A DNA stretch of 64,000 nucleotides from JAGNLA01 sp964639885. Lineage in GTDB: Bacteria; Caldisericota; Caldisericia; JAAYUI01. Below are positions 43,917-53,050 of this stretch, piece after piece (positions within the stretch are counted from its first letter, which is position 1; each line of letters starts with the position of its first letter). The stretch lies in assembly GCA_964639885.1 (NCBI GenBank), contig CAZXEH010000001.1, positions 186,001 to 250,000 of the forward strand, read 5' to 3'. The position numbers were made by a program, and so were the translations under genes. The notes beneath the pieces were generated by a model. That model was not told the DNA's origin, ran no database searches, and saw nothing but the letters and a program-made list of their open reading frames with translations.

Positions 43917-46900
43917 ATGAGGAGACTGAACATTCTTTGTGCAATTGCGCTCATTTTGACTACATTCCCATTGGTTGGTGGCAAGTCCATGGAGGTTTGC
44001 GAATGGACATGTTACATGATGAATCCTCAGCACAATGCAGTTGTGCCAAAAGGTTGTGGAGTTGATCCCGAGAAAATTGACCTACTCTGGCAAAAATGCG
44101 TTGGTGATCCGGCTGATAAATGCCCACCAGTTGAAGAATATGGTCGTTCCTTTGAGGCACCGGCAGTTTATAGCGATGGGTATGTTTATTATGGAAGAAT
44201 GACAAAAACTGCCCACGAGACATATACAAGCAAATTCATAAAAGCTGACGCAAACACCGGTAATGAAATATGGGAATACACAATTGATAATGCGAATCCA
44301 AACACTTCATCGAAAGAATTCTTTGTTTCAGGCATATCGGCATCGCCAGTCATATACAAGGATAAAGTCTTTGTTTGTGCCGTTAACAGTGATGTTTATT
44401 GCATCAAAACCGTTGACGGGTCGTTGGTGTGGAAATCGAAAAACTCAACACCAACAAGAGATAAAAACCATGACCCCAAAGAAGGCTCTTATATTCGTAG
44501 CTCCCCAGTCATTTATGATGATAAGTTGCTCGTTGCATTCACGTTTGGCGGAAAGGATACTAAATACAATATAAACACTGGTGCTTTCGATGTCTATGCA
44601 TTTGATACGGAAACTGGTGAAAACAAAAAAATATTTACAACTGATGCCTATTTCTACGACAAACAAACAAAAGATTACATCCCTCCCGATCCAATGGCAA
44701 TGCGTTCAGCACTTACAGTTTCAGGTGACAATCTTCTGGTTTCATCAACAATTGCCGTAACTTGTTTTGATCTGAAGTCCAAAAACCAAAAATGGAGGCT
44801 GGCTGCAAATGCCAAGCATCCATTTTTTTGCACCCCGACTGTTGTTGATGGGTTTGTTTATTATGGAGGACCTGACAAGGATTTCTATTGTGTCGACCTT
44901 GAAAAAGGTGGATTGGAGTGGAGTTCGGAGTCTAAACATAGCATCAGAAATGCTTCGACACCGCTTGTCGTTGACGGGAAAGTCTTTGTTGCTGGAAGAG
45001 CTGGAAAATTCTACTGCCTCAACAGGAAAAACGGAATAAAACTTTGGGATTTTCAGACAAAAGATGCAACTAACGCAATATGTTCTTCGCCAGTTTATTG
45101 CGAAGGCAAGATTTGGTTTGGCTCAAACGACCATAATTTGTATTGTTTGGATGCTCAAACAGGTAAGGTTCTAAAATCAATTGAACTTGATGGCGAAATA
45201 ATTGCTCCACCGGTAATTGTCGATAACAAGCTGTTTATTGGAACTGAAAGGGGAACTTTCTATTGTTTTGGGAGCATAACCCAGAAAGCATCAAGTGTTT
45301 TGGAGGGCGACTCTTCTTCATCCGACACCTGGACGACCTTCATGGGCGACAATGAGAGAACAGGTTTTGCGCCAAAAGAAGCCGGCCCAAAGACTGACCA
45401 GCTCGAAAAATACTGGGAGTTCCCAACCGGTTTCAGGGTGATCCCGACGGTCATGATTGCCGAAGGAAAAGCCTTCATCGGCTCCCAGGACAACTGGTTC
45501 AGGGCGGTCAATCTTGCTGACGGGCTTGAGCTTTGGCGAACAAAGTGCGGTGAAAAGTGCCATCATGACAAACACGTCACAATCGATGAGCTGAAGTATG
45601 GCGGAGTAATCTCAACTCCTGTCTACAACGACGGCAAGCTCTATTTCGGAACCATCTGCTACAAGGTTATGTGCATGGATGCAAAGACCGGCGCTATCGT
45701 CTGGGAATACGACGATCCCGACAGGGACGAATCGTTCAACTGCTCGATGCTTCTTTATAAAGACAGGCTTTACACTGTTTCTGCAGAAAAAATCTACTGC
45801 CTTGATCTGAAAACCGGCAAAAAGCTGTGGATGCAGTCTGTCTGGAGCAACACCTGGAGCGCGCCGATGATCGCCAATGGAAAGCTGTATGTTGCCGGAC
45901 TAAAGTACATACGTTGCTTTGATCCGATGACAGGTGATGAACTGATCAAAAACAGTTTTGTGTTTGATGGCAAAAACATCGAAGTTGCAAGCCCTTCATT
46001 TAAGGACAACAAAGTTTATTTCGGCTGCATGGATAGCGATTTCATGTGCTTCGAAGCTGATACCGGCAAGGAAGTCTGGAGAAACAGGGACGAACGTGCT
46101 ATCACCTGTCCGGCTTTGACAGATGACAAGATTTTTTATGGCGACCTTCAAAGAAACGTCTCGTGCCTGGACAGGGCAACCGGCAAGAAGCTGTGGTCGT
46201 TTGAAGCTGACGATTACGTATACGGAGCACCGGTATTTTGTGGTGACAAACTCTATTTCGGGTCGGCAAAGGGCTCGTTTTATTGTGTTGAAACAAAATA
46301 CGGCAAGCAACTCTGGAAATACAATGTGAAAGAGTCGAAGTGGCAGAATCCTTTTGCTCAGGCGTTTGCGTGCTCTCCGTCGGTTGCCGGCGGCAGAGTC
46401 TACGTCGGTGGAGTCGACGGCAACGTCTATTGCTTCGGTGATCTCAGAAAAGGCATGGTTCTCGATCATGTAAAAGTCACCGCTCCTTCAAACCAGGTGA
46501 TGGTAAACAGCGATCTTCAGCTGAAAGCAATAGCATACGCCAAAGACAATTCCCAGATGAACGTCGAGTTTGACTGGACTGCTGAACCGGACACACTTGG
46601 AATCATCGACCCCGACGGATTGTACATGGCAGGCAAGAAACCCGGTACAGTCTACATCAAAGCCTGTGCTGGCGGCAAATGTGACGGCGTGAAGATAGAC
46701 ATCAAGGAGCCCAAGGATTTGGTCGCTTCAGTTGCTCTTCAACCAAAGTCGGCAAACGTAATTGTTGGTGAAAAGAAAACATTTGCGGCAACTGCTTTTG
46801 ATGGAGCCGGTAACCCTGTTGACGGTGTGGAATTCACATGGAAAGTAGAGCCGTCAACGCTTGGAACCATCGACAATGGCGAGTTCACGGCGGTCAAATC

Positions 46901-48227
46901 GGGCAAGGGAAGGGTGACGGCAACCATCGGAGTAAGAACGGCCACAGCGACAATTGTTGTTGTCAAACCGTCAAGGGTCGCAGTAAACCCAGATGCTTCA
47001 TTGGTCGTTGTTGGTCAAACCCAGCAATTTTCAGCCAAAGTTTATGACGACACCGACGAAATTATTGAAGATGCAGAGATTATTTGGAAAGTTGATCCTG
47101 AAAACCTTGGAACCATAAGCGCCGACGGCCTGTTCATCGCAAAAACCGAAGGCGTAGGCTCTGTTATCGCACAATTTGGCAGCCTTTCGATGGCAGCATC
47201 GGTAACGGTTACTCCTGCACCAAAAGCTGACATTGTGTATGAACCAAAAAGTCTTGATTTTGGCGAACTTCAGCCGGATCAGACGAAGTCTATGAAAATC
47301 AAAGTCAGGAATGCCGGCGACGCAACCGATTCAGTTTCAATCTCGACAGACGCTGACTGGCTGAGTGCAAATCCTGAAACAACTGAACTTGCTGGTGGTT
47401 CTGAGGTTGAAATATCGATCATGGCTGCACCGGTGGGAAAAACCAGAGGCCAGACCTACAACGGCAACGTCACGATCAAAACATCTGCCGATGAGTACAA
47501 GATTTCTGCAACTGTCAAAATTGCCATGCCGTCGGCTTGCCTCACCGTTTCAGCAAACACTTTTGGTGGCAAGATTCCTGCCAATGTCACAGAAACAAAG
47601 CAAGTCACAATCCAAAGTTTGAAAGCTGAGAATTCGGTGGTCTCCGTTACATCGACAAATCCAAAGGTTGTGCCGATTGTCACGTCGCTTCTACTGCAAA
47701 AATCTGCAACCTTTGAGTTTACGATCAACACCGGTGGACTCAAAGCTGGCGAACTGATCGAAGGAACACTGGATTTCACAGTGTCTGACGATTGCCGACC
47801 TCTGCTTGTGCCGTTCAGTCTGGAGGTTGTTGACACCAGCGTGAAAATCTGGCTCCAGATCAACAACAAGACAGCAAAAATCAACGACAACCCGACCACG
47901 CTATCGGTTCCGCCTCAAATCATCAAAGGATCGACCATGGTTCCTCTCAGGTTCATCGGCGAGGCCTTCGGTTGCCAAGTTGATTGGAACGCAGCTGACA
48001 GATCGATCCTGCTGACTCGTGGAGATTTCAGGATGGCTTTGAAGGCTGACGACAAAACGGCAGATGTTAACGGAAAAACCATGACCATGTCTGTTCCACC
48101 AACAATCATAAAAGGCAGTGTTGTTGTTCCGATGAGGTTTATTGCCGAGTCATTCGGGGCAAAGGTTGATTACAACGCTGAAACCAAGGAAATCCTGATC
48201 AACTGGACGCCTTCTTTGACTCCCTAG
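43917..48227 (+). CDS. Giant exported protein: two PQQ propellers, Ig-like repeats and stalk domains
   Basis: A 1436-residue protein with a Sec signal (1-21). Residues about 30-460 and 470-850 form two PQQ-type propellers with many GxxxW blades, and about thirty Cys residues, many in repeated YCL/YCF/FC positions, suggesting disulfides or metal sites. Three BIG2-like Ig domains follow (about 850-1105: WTAEPDTLGIIDPDGLY, WKVEPSTLGTID, WKVDPENLGTIS), then two ASH/BACON-like beta domains (to about 1310), and two copies of the copper-amine-oxidase N-terminal stalk motif at the end (MVPLRFIGEAFGCQVDWNA and VVPMRFIAESFGAKVDYNA). It is probably a surface-displayed binding or scaffold protein. The two propeller halves differ in codon use and style (the second is closer to the genome average), which may reflect fusion. 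Confidence 0.88.
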   Translation: MRRLNILCAIALILTTFPLVGGKSMEVCEWTCYMMNPQHNAVVPKGCGVDPEKIDLLWQKCVGDPADKCPPVEEYGRSFEAPAVYSDGYVYYGRMTKTAHETYTSKFIKADANTGNEIWEYTIDNANPNTSSKEFFVSGISASPVIYKDKVFVCAVNSDVYCIKTVDGSLVWKSKNSTPTRDKNHDPKEGSYIRSSPVIYDDKLLVAFTFGGKDTKYNINTGAFDVYAFDTETGENKKIFTTDAYFYDKQTKDYIPPDPMAMRSALTVSGDNLLVSSTIAVTCFDLKSKNQKWRLAANAKHPFFCTPTVVDGFVYYGGPDKDFYCVDLEKGGLEWSSESKHSIRNASTPLVVDGKVFVAGRAGKFYCLNRKNGIKLWDFQTKDATNAICSSPVYCEGKIWFGSNDHNLYCLDAQTGKVLKSIELDGEIIAPPVIVDNKLFIGTERGTFYCFGSITQKASSVLEGDSSSSDTWTTFMGDNERTGFAPKEAGPKTDQLEKYWEFPTGFRVIPTVMIAEGKAFIGSQDNWFRAVNLADGLELWRTKCGEKCHHDKHVTIDELKYGGVISTPVYNDGKLYFGTICYKVMCMDAKTGAIVWEYDDPDRDESFNCSMLLYKDRLYTVSAEKIYCLDLKTGKKLWMQSVWSNTWSAPMIANGKLYVAGLKYIRCFDPMTGDELIKNSFVFDGKNIEVASPSFKDNKVYFGCMDSDFMCFEADTGKEVWRNRDERAITCPALTDDKIFYGDLQRNVSCLDRATGKKLWSFEADDYVYGAPVFCGDKLYFGSAKGSFYCVETKYGKQLWKYNVKESKWQNPFAQAFACSPSVAGGRVYVGGVDGNVYCFGDLRKGMVLDHVKVTAPSNQVMVNSDLQLKAIAYAKDNSQMNVEFDWTAEPDTLGIIDPDGLYMAGKKPGTVYIKACAGGKCDGVKIDIKEPKDLVASVALQPKSANVIVGEKKTFAATAFDGAGNPVDGVEFTWKVEPSTLGTIDNGEFTAVKSGKGRVTATIGVRTATATIVVVKPSRVAVNPDASLVVVGQTQQFSAKVYDDTDEIIEDAEIIWKVDPENLGTISADGLFIAKTEGVGSVIAQFGSLSMAASVTVTPAPKADIVYEPKSLDFGELQPDQTKSMKIKVRNAGDATDSVSISTDADWLSANPETTELAGGSEVEISIMAAPVGKTRGQTYNGNVTIKTSADEYKISATVKIAMPSACLTVSANTFGGKIPANVTETKQVTIQSLKAENSVVSVTSTNPKVVPIVTSLLLQKSATFEFTINTGGLKAGELIEGTLDFTVSDDCRPLLVPFSLEVVDTSVKIWLQINNKTAKINDNPTTLSVPPQIIKGSTMVPLRFIGEAFGCQVDWNAADRSILLTRGDFRMALKADDKTADVNGKTMTMSVPPTIIKGSVVVPMRFIAESFGAKVDYNAETKEILINWTPSLTP

Positions 48228-48732
48228 CAATAATCTTGAACGCTTTTTTATAAAAAAGACTTTTAACGCCATCGTTTGTCTCGTTTTCGAGGATGGCGTT
48301 TATTTTTGGCATTAGTTCCTCACGCGACGGAGGGACGTTGACCAGTATTTCTGAAAGGGCAAAAGCTGCGCTCCAGCGCACAACCGTGCCGTCAAAGTGA
48401 GTGTTTTCAATCAGCGCAGGGATGGCAGCCATGACCTTGTCATGGAAAACTTTTGAGGCGTGGCCAACGATTTCTGCAGACTCCCACTTGACCCTCGGCG
48501 CTTTATGGCCGATCTGGGCAATGACGAAATCGAGATGGTCGCCGATGAAGCCAGGATTTTCCGACACAATCAGTGTTATAGCCGAAAGAAGCGTGCCTTT
48601 GACAGGGTCTTTAGCTGACTTCCAAAGCTCAAGCAGCTCGTCCATCACCTTCGGATCAGACTTCAGGCACTCCGCCAATCTTGCGGTTTTCTCTTTCGGC
48701 TTCAGCGTTTCTTTCAGGATTTCTTCAAGCAT
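48199..48732 (-). CDS. HEAT-like repeat protein
   Basis: About 177 residues of pure helical repeats, resembling HEAT/ARM proteins (VKGTLLSAITLIVSE, VKWESAEIVGHASKVF, VVRWSAAFALSEILV). It lacks other domains; likely a protein-interaction module. ATG 48732 was chosen because a promoter (TTGACC, 16 bp, TATCAT) ends 6 bases upstream, implying a leaderless mRNA; a TTG at 48759 would lie inside that promoter. The 3' end overlaps the convergent giant-protein gene by 29 bases. Confidence 0.72.
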   Translation of the reverse strand: MLEEILKETLKPKEKTARLAECLKSDPKVMDELLELWKSAKDPVKGTLLSAITLIVSENPGFIGDHLDFVIAQIGHKAPRVKWESAEIVGHASKVFHDKVMAAIPALIENTHFDGTVVRWSAAFALSEILVNVPPSREELMPKINAILENETNDGVKSLFYKKAFKIIARESKKASS

Positions 48733-48738
48733 GCCATG

Positions 48739-48766
48739 ATGATACGATAAAGAAGGCAAAGGTCAA
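48739..48766 (-). promoter_or_regulatory. Promoter 6 bases before the HEAT-like gene ATG
   Basis: On the minus strand TTGACC (766-761), 16 bp, TATCAT (744-739), then CATGGC and the ATG at 48732. Confidence 0.5.
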
Positions 48767-48773
48767 TACCGGC

Positions 48774-49304
48774 TTATTTGCCGATTCCTGCAAGAAATCT
48801 TCCGGTGTTGACGTTTCTGACCGTCATAAGCTGGTAGTATTTGTGGGAAATCAGCTTGTTCAGCTGGCTTTTGTTGTAATTTTCGCGGGAAACGTTCCAA
48901 AACAACGCGCCTTTTGTGTACCGGATGTCGAGAAACTGACGTTTGATCGGCAGTTCCTCGATAATGCCTTCTGAATCAATCTCATCAAAAAGGTAGGCGA
49001 TGTCGGTCTTGTGGGTGTCGTCGTTTTGCCAGTCGGTTGGCACGGCGCTGATGATTGCCTTCATCTCCGGCTGCGACTTCACAAGCGTTGTGACCACAAA
49101 GCCAAACTCGCGCTCAAAACCCGCCTCGATCATTCCCCGAAGGGACGGCTGGCTCACATCGGTTTCAAAAATCACGTTGCCGGAATTGAGATAGGTGGAA
49201 ACGTTGGCAAACCCGAGGCTTGCAAACATCTGTCTGGTTTTGGCCATCTCGATTCGCCTGGATGTCCCGACGTTGACTCCTCTTAGCAAAGCAACAAAAA
49301 TCAT
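48774..49304 (-). CDS. DUF1697 family protein
   Basis: A 176-residue protein with the family opening FVALLRGVNVGTSRRIEMAK, then LNSGNVIFET. The structure in this family is a ferredoxin-like fold of unknown function. Its ATG overlaps the stop of the TPR gene upstream. A fragment of a second copy lies at 50357-50407. Confidence 0.85.
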   Translation of the reverse strand: MIFVALLRGVNVGTSRRIEMAKTRQMFASLGFANVSTYLNSGNVIFETDVSQPSLRGMIEAGFEREFGFVVTTLVKSQPEMKAIISAVPTDWQNDDTHKTDIAYLFDEIDSEGIIEELPIKRQFLDIRYTKGALFWNVSRENYNKSQLNKLISHKYYQLMTVRNVNTGRFLAGIGK

Positions 49305-49657
49305 CAGTCAATGTTTCCAAACATTTCGGCAATCAGATCGCGTAGTGCTGGATTGAGATTTCTTGCGATTTTCAAATCCTCCACTGCGCCTTTGGTGTCC
49401 TTGAGATCATATTTGGCGCTTCCACGCTCATAGTAAGCTTCCGCATAATCGGGATTCAAGCTGATTGCTTTTGTAAAATCAGCCAAAGCAAGCTCCGAGT
49501 ATTCAAGGGAGCTGTAAACAAGCCCTCTGTAGTAATAAGCCTCCGCAGATTCCGAATTCAATTCGATTGCTGAATTCAAATTTTCAAGCGAGTTGATGAA
49601 ATCTCCGGTTTCATATTCTTTAATGCCTTTTAGCAGCTTATTTTCAATATCTTCCAT
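49304..49657 (-). CDS. TPR-repeat protein
   Basis: A 117-residue protein with about three tetratricopeptide repeats (AEAYYYRGLVYSSLEYSELA, AEAYYERGSAKYDLKDTKGA), a scaffold for protein contacts. GAGGCGG precedes the ATG. Coupled to the DUF1697 gene. Confidence 0.85.
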   Translation of the reverse strand: MEDIENKLLKGIKEYETGDFINSLENLNSAIELNSESAEAYYYRGLVYSSLEYSELALADFTKAISLNPDYAEAYYERGSAKYDLKDTKGAVEDLKIARNLNPALRDLIAEMFGNID

Positions 49658-49741
49658 TTTTCCGCCTCATTGTTTATTTTAAACAGATACATAATCCATG
49701 GCAAGTATTGATTATTCAAGCCATAAAGCCACAATATGGGC

Positions 49742-50341
49742 ATGTGCTTCAATTACCAGCTGTGGCTTGAGAGGACATCGATGGATGACCACTACAATGT
49801 CATCCTGTCAGACATTTTTGAACCGCGCCAAAGCTTGTTCCCAAAACAGCAAAACCCGATAATCACGAAACAGGGGACAAAGATGATGGCCCAAATGGCA
49901 AGATGGGGTCTGATACCTTCCTGGGCGAAGGAAAAGTCGGCAGGCGACAGGATGTTCAATGCCAGGAGCGAGACTGTCGACGTCAAGCCTTCGTTCAAGT
50001 CGTCATTCCAGTCAAAGCGTTGTCTTGTGCCGGCGACCGGGTTCTATGAGTACGAGAAGCTGGACAGCGGTAAACGCAGGCCATGCCTGTTCAAGTTGAA
50101 AACCGGCGACCTGTTTTCGTTTGCCGGCCTGTGGAGTGAGTGGTGTGATCCTGCAGTTGGAGAAATCGTGGTTTCATATACGATAATAACCACAATGCCA
50201 AACCCGCTTGTTGCAAAGGTGCATGACCGCATGCCTGTGATATTGCCGAAATCAGCAGAGCAGGAATGGCTTGACAGGCCTGACAAGGGTTTGCTCAAAC
50301 CGATTGATGAAAGCCTGATGGAGATGGTTTGCAAGGTTTAA
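49742..50341 (+). CDS. SRAP-domain abasic-site DNA-protein crosslink protein (YedK/HMCES)
   Basis: About 199 residues. The ATG at 49742 was chosen over 49736, because SRAP proteins need Cys at position 2: the N-terminus is then MCFNYQ. Other active-site residues are N74 (NARSET), E103 (GFYEYEK) and H161 (KVHDRMPVIL). The protein forms a thiazolidine crosslink with abasic sites in single-stranded DNA and so protects them. No ribosome site precedes the ATG. Confidence 0.9.
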   Translation: MCFNYQLWLERTSMDDHYNVILSDIFEPRQSLFPKQQNPIITKQGTKMMAQMARWGLIPSWAKEKSAGDRMFNARSETVDVKPSFKSSFQSKRCLVPATGFYEYEKLDSGKRRPCLFKLKTGDLFSFAGLWSEWCDPAVGEIVVSYTIITTMPNPLVAKVHDRMPVILPKSAEQEWLDRPDKGLLKPIDESLMEMVCKV

Positions 50342-50356
50342 ACATTTATTGTTGTT

Positions 50357-50407
50357 GCGCCTGGATGTTCCGACGTTTACTCCTCTTAACAAGGCGATGT
50401 AAGTCAT
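50357..50407 (-). pseudogene. Remnant of a second DUF1697 gene (first 17 codons)
   Basis: On the minus strand ATG 50407 opens MTYIALLRGVNVGTSRR, nearly the same as the first 17 residues of the intact gene at 49304 (MIFVALLRGVNVGTSRR), with matching nucleotides. After that the likeness stops and the frame runs into the end of the SRAP gene. It marks a duplication or recombination scar. Confidence 0.7.
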
Positions 50408-50449
50408 TGTTTCATTAAATACCAACTACTCTTATCGTTCATTTATTTA

Positions 50450-51313
50450 TTATCTATATACTGCTATAGGTGTTATTGAAATGTTTGGTGAGCTTATCTT
50501 TAATGCTTGTGCCTCAATTCCTCTAAATGACTCAAATGCAGTATTTATTGAATCGGCAACGCTATTACCAGTTTGTGGTGAGATCATTGCAGAATCTTCC
50601 TCGTTTGGTAGAGACGCAATTAATGATAAAATCTTCCAATCACCCTTTGGTCTTGAACCATATTTATAAATAATGCTATGAATGTCTTCTCTAAGGAATT
50701 TTCTACTCAAAGGACCTTCAAAAACATACTTATTCACCTCGTCCTGAACAGTCATAATTACTGATAGTCGGTTTTTATAAAACATATCGCAAAATTTCAA
50801 AATTCCCTTTATGTCAGTATCTGAAGTTTTGCTTAATTGATCATGTTTTTCTTTTTGCTTTTGTTGATCATTTAAATCTACTCTAGACCTAAGATTCCAA
50901 TCTAGAATGTAACGGTATAGTTCTTTAAAATTCGAATACATGTTAGTCAATAATTCGTAGTCATTTATGGCAATTAGACCTTGGGATAAAACAAATGTGT
51001 TTACTTTCAAATCGTTATATTGCGAAATATCATCGAATATAAGGCTGTTTTCACGCAAGTAATTTTCGACTTTATTAAATATGTAGTCATGTAATGTGTA
51101 GGTACCCTTGTCTTGGTCTGACCATAGAAAATTTACGTTTCCACTTGCTTCGAGAAACGATAATATTCCAGCTTTAGCATGAATTGAAGTACCAGCCTCT
51201 GAAGTGCTTATTTTTTCTTGGCTCTCAATTATTCCCTTTTCTATTTGAGAAAGAATTGATTTTAACCTATCCACATCGAGATAAATAAAATCTCTTATTA
51301 CGAGTTCTTCCAT
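50450..51313 (-). CDS. AT-rich unknown protein, possibly DUF6414
   Basis: A 287-residue soluble protein, AT-rich and with A/T-ending codons. The start VIRDFIYLDVDRLKSILSQI resembles DUF6414 proteins, with which it would share length and a central hydrophilic region; the match is tentative. It lies between a gene remnant and tRNA-Ser, a typical place for transferred genes. A weak ribosome site precedes the ATG. Confidence 0.6.
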   Translation of the reverse strand: MEELVIRDFIYLDVDRLKSILSQIEKGIIESQEKISTSEAGTSIHAKAGILSFLEASGNVNFLWSDQDKGTYTLHDYIFNKVENYLRENSLIFDDISQYNDLKVNTFVLSQGLIAINDYELLTNMYSNFKELYRYILDWNLRSRVDLNDQQKQKEKHDQLSKTSDTDIKGILKFCDMFYKNRLSVIMTVQDEVNKYVFEGPLSRKFLREDIHSIIYKYGSRPKGDWKILSLIASLPNEEDSAMISPQTGNSVADSINTAFESFRGIEAQALKISSPNISITPIAVYR

Positions 51314-51413
51314 TTAAGCACCTCAAATCAATTAATAGTCTATTTAACAAAAATGTATGTTAAAACGACAGATTCCGTTTAGAAAAAGATAATTTAGATT
51401 CAAAGTTAAATTT

Positions 51414-51504
51414 GGCGGAGAAGGGGGGATTTGAACCCCCGAAGCAGGTCGCCCCACTTACCTGATTTCGAGTCAGGCGCTTTCAACCGCTCAGCCACCT
51501 CTCC
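51414..51504 (-). tRNA. tRNA-Ser (CGA)
   Basis: 91 nt including encoded CCA. Acceptor GGAGAGG, long variable arm, anticodon loop CTCGAAA with anticodon CGA, T-arm GGGGGTTCAAATCCCCC. Confidence 0.94.
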
Positions 51505-51564
51505 GCACTGCGTGACAATATATCAAAACGCGGGGCGTTTGGCAAGGAAAACTGTTAAATGGTC

Positions 51565-52509
51565 TCAGAGCCTGAACAGCTTGCGGTTGTCAAGGAATTT
51601 GATGCGGTCGGTCGATCCGCCTTCAGGCACCTTCTCGAGCATCCTGAAATACTCATCCATCCTTGAATCTCCGAGGTCGGCAAGGTGGAGTGCGAACGCT
51701 TCCACGGTCATCGGGAGCTTGGGTGAGCCATACTCGTGGATGCCATGATGGCTGAGGATGTTGTGTTCTATGTGCATTGTCAGCCTTGGTTCAAGCTGTG
51801 CCGTTTTTGCACAAGCCAGGAAAATGTCGCGGCTGATTATGATGTGGCCAATCAATTCACCCTCATCGGTGCGTTCAAAGCACATGTCCCAGGAGTTTTC
51901 CCTGATTTTGCCAATATCGTGGAACAGCGCCGAGACAAGAAGAACGTCCCGGTCGATGTTTGCATAGAGCTGGGTCAGGTGGTCACAAAATTTCATGACG
52001 CACAGTGTGTGGTGAGCCAGACCGCCAAGATAGGCGTGATGAAGGTTTGTTGCACCCGGCGCTGTTTTGAAGCTGTCTGCAATTTCACTGTCTGCGAAGA
52101 ATGCACCAACAACCTGTTTCAATCCTTGATCTTTTATTGATGAGAGCAGTTCGCCAAGTTCGTTCATGATGTCCGTGATTTCAACTGGTGACTGCGGGAG
52201 GAACCAGAGCGGATCAAAGTTCTTTGGGTCAGCCTTGCCGATTCTGTCGGCTATGACTTGCATCCTGCCTTCGTAAAGGTCGGCTTTCCCGCGCACAACG
52301 ATAACCATTTTCTCGGAAAAGTCAGCGCCGAACTCTTTTATTGAGTTTTCCCACATCTTTCCGTCAACGGTTCCCGATTTGTCGCTGATTGTGAATTGAA
52401 TGTAGGGTTTGCCGTCTTTTGTCTGACGCTCCGACTTTTTGAGGCAGACGTAGTAGTCCTGAAAAAGTTGTCCTGACGATAATTCCTTGATGTAGATATG
52501 ATTGTTCAT
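51565..52509 (-). CDS. yhaM: YhaM-type 3'-5' exoribonuclease (OB fold plus HD domain)
   Basis: A 314-residue enzyme, the same length as B. subtilis YhaM. The start at ATG 52509 has GGAGAGG upstream; the longer frame to 52707 overlaps tadA. Residues about 1-110 form an OB-fold nucleic-acid-binding domain (VDGKMWENSIKEFGADF), followed by an HD domain with LFHDIGKI near 195 and ILSHHG near 250. It overlaps tadA by 4 bases (ATGA). Confidence 0.9.
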   Translation of the reverse strand: MNNHIYIKELSSGQLFQDYYVCLKKSERQTKDGKPYIQFTISDKSGTVDGKMWENSIKEFGADFSEKMVIVVRGKADLYEGRMQVIADRIGKADPKNFDPLWFLPQSPVEITDIMNELGELLSSIKDQGLKQVVGAFFADSEIADSFKTAPGATNLHHAYLGGLAHHTLCVMKFCDHLTQLYANIDRDVLLVSALFHDIGKIRENSWDMCFERTDEGELIGHIIISRDIFLACAKTAQLEPRLTMHIEHNILSHHGIHEYGSPKLPMTVEAFALHLADLGDSRMDEYFRMLEKVPEGGSTDRIKFLDNRKLFRL

Positions 52510-52952
52510 CTGCCTCTCCTTTTTTGGAAGAACTCCCTGATGAGCGCTGCCGATTCGTCTTGTCCGCCCATCCTGAAAACCTGTGCACTCCAGCCAAAAA
52601 CCGGATGCACAGCCAGATTGCCCCGTGAACCGCACGCTCCGTTTGCCGGATCGTAGGCTGAAAAGAAGATTTTTGTTATGCGTGCAAGAAGGATTGCGCC
52701 GACACACATGGGGCAGGGTTCCAAAGTGACGTATATTGAAGCGCCGGTAAGCCTGCGGTCACCAAGCGTTTTTGCTGCGTTCCTGATGGCTACGATTTCG
52801 GCGTGGGCTGTTGGGTCATTATCAAGAAAAGTCCTGTTGAAACCAGAACCAATTACCTGTCCATTTAAAACTATGACAGCGCCCACCGGCAGTTCTTCAT
52901 GCTGGAGCGCCAATTTTGCCTGATCAAGAGCCAGTTTTGCAAATTCTTCCAT
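52506..52952 (-). CDS. tadA: tRNA-specific adenosine deaminase TadA
   Basis: A 148-residue zinc enzyme that changes A34 to inosine in tRNA-Arg(ACG). H50/E52 in AHAEIVA and PCPMC (C80, C83) form the active site. ATG 52952 fits the family N-terminus (MEEFAKLALDQAKLA). The gene of its substrate tRNA lies 21 bases upstream on the same strand. A ribosome site is not obvious. Confidence 0.95.
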   Translation of the reverse strand: MEEFAKLALDQAKLALQHEELPVGAVIVLNGQVIGSGFNRTFLDNDPTAHAEIVAIRNAAKTLGDRRLTGASIYVTLEPCPMCVGAILLARITKIFFSAYDPANGACGSRGNLAVHPVFGWSAQVFRMGGQDESAALIREFFQKRRGR

Positions 52953-52973
52953 CGGTTGTCCCAAAATAAAAAA

Positions 52974-53047
52974 CGCGGCTGACAGGATTTGAACCTGCAA
53001 CAACCGGTTCCGTAGACCGGTACTCTATCCAATTGAGCTACAGCCGC
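52974..53047 (-). tRNA. tRNA-Arg (ACG)
   Basis: 74 nt; acceptor GCGGCTG/CAGCCGC, anticodon loop CTACGGA, anticodon ACG, T-arm CAGGTTCAAATCCTG. CCA is not encoded, unlike the other three tRNAs here. Located between gltX and tadA and probably co-transcribed with them. Confidence 0.94.
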
Positions 53048-53050
53048 ACC

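Noticed and set aside
51414..51504. Attachment site of an integrated element at tRNA-Ser
   Set aside because: No integrase gene and no repeat of the tRNA 3' end seen nearby.
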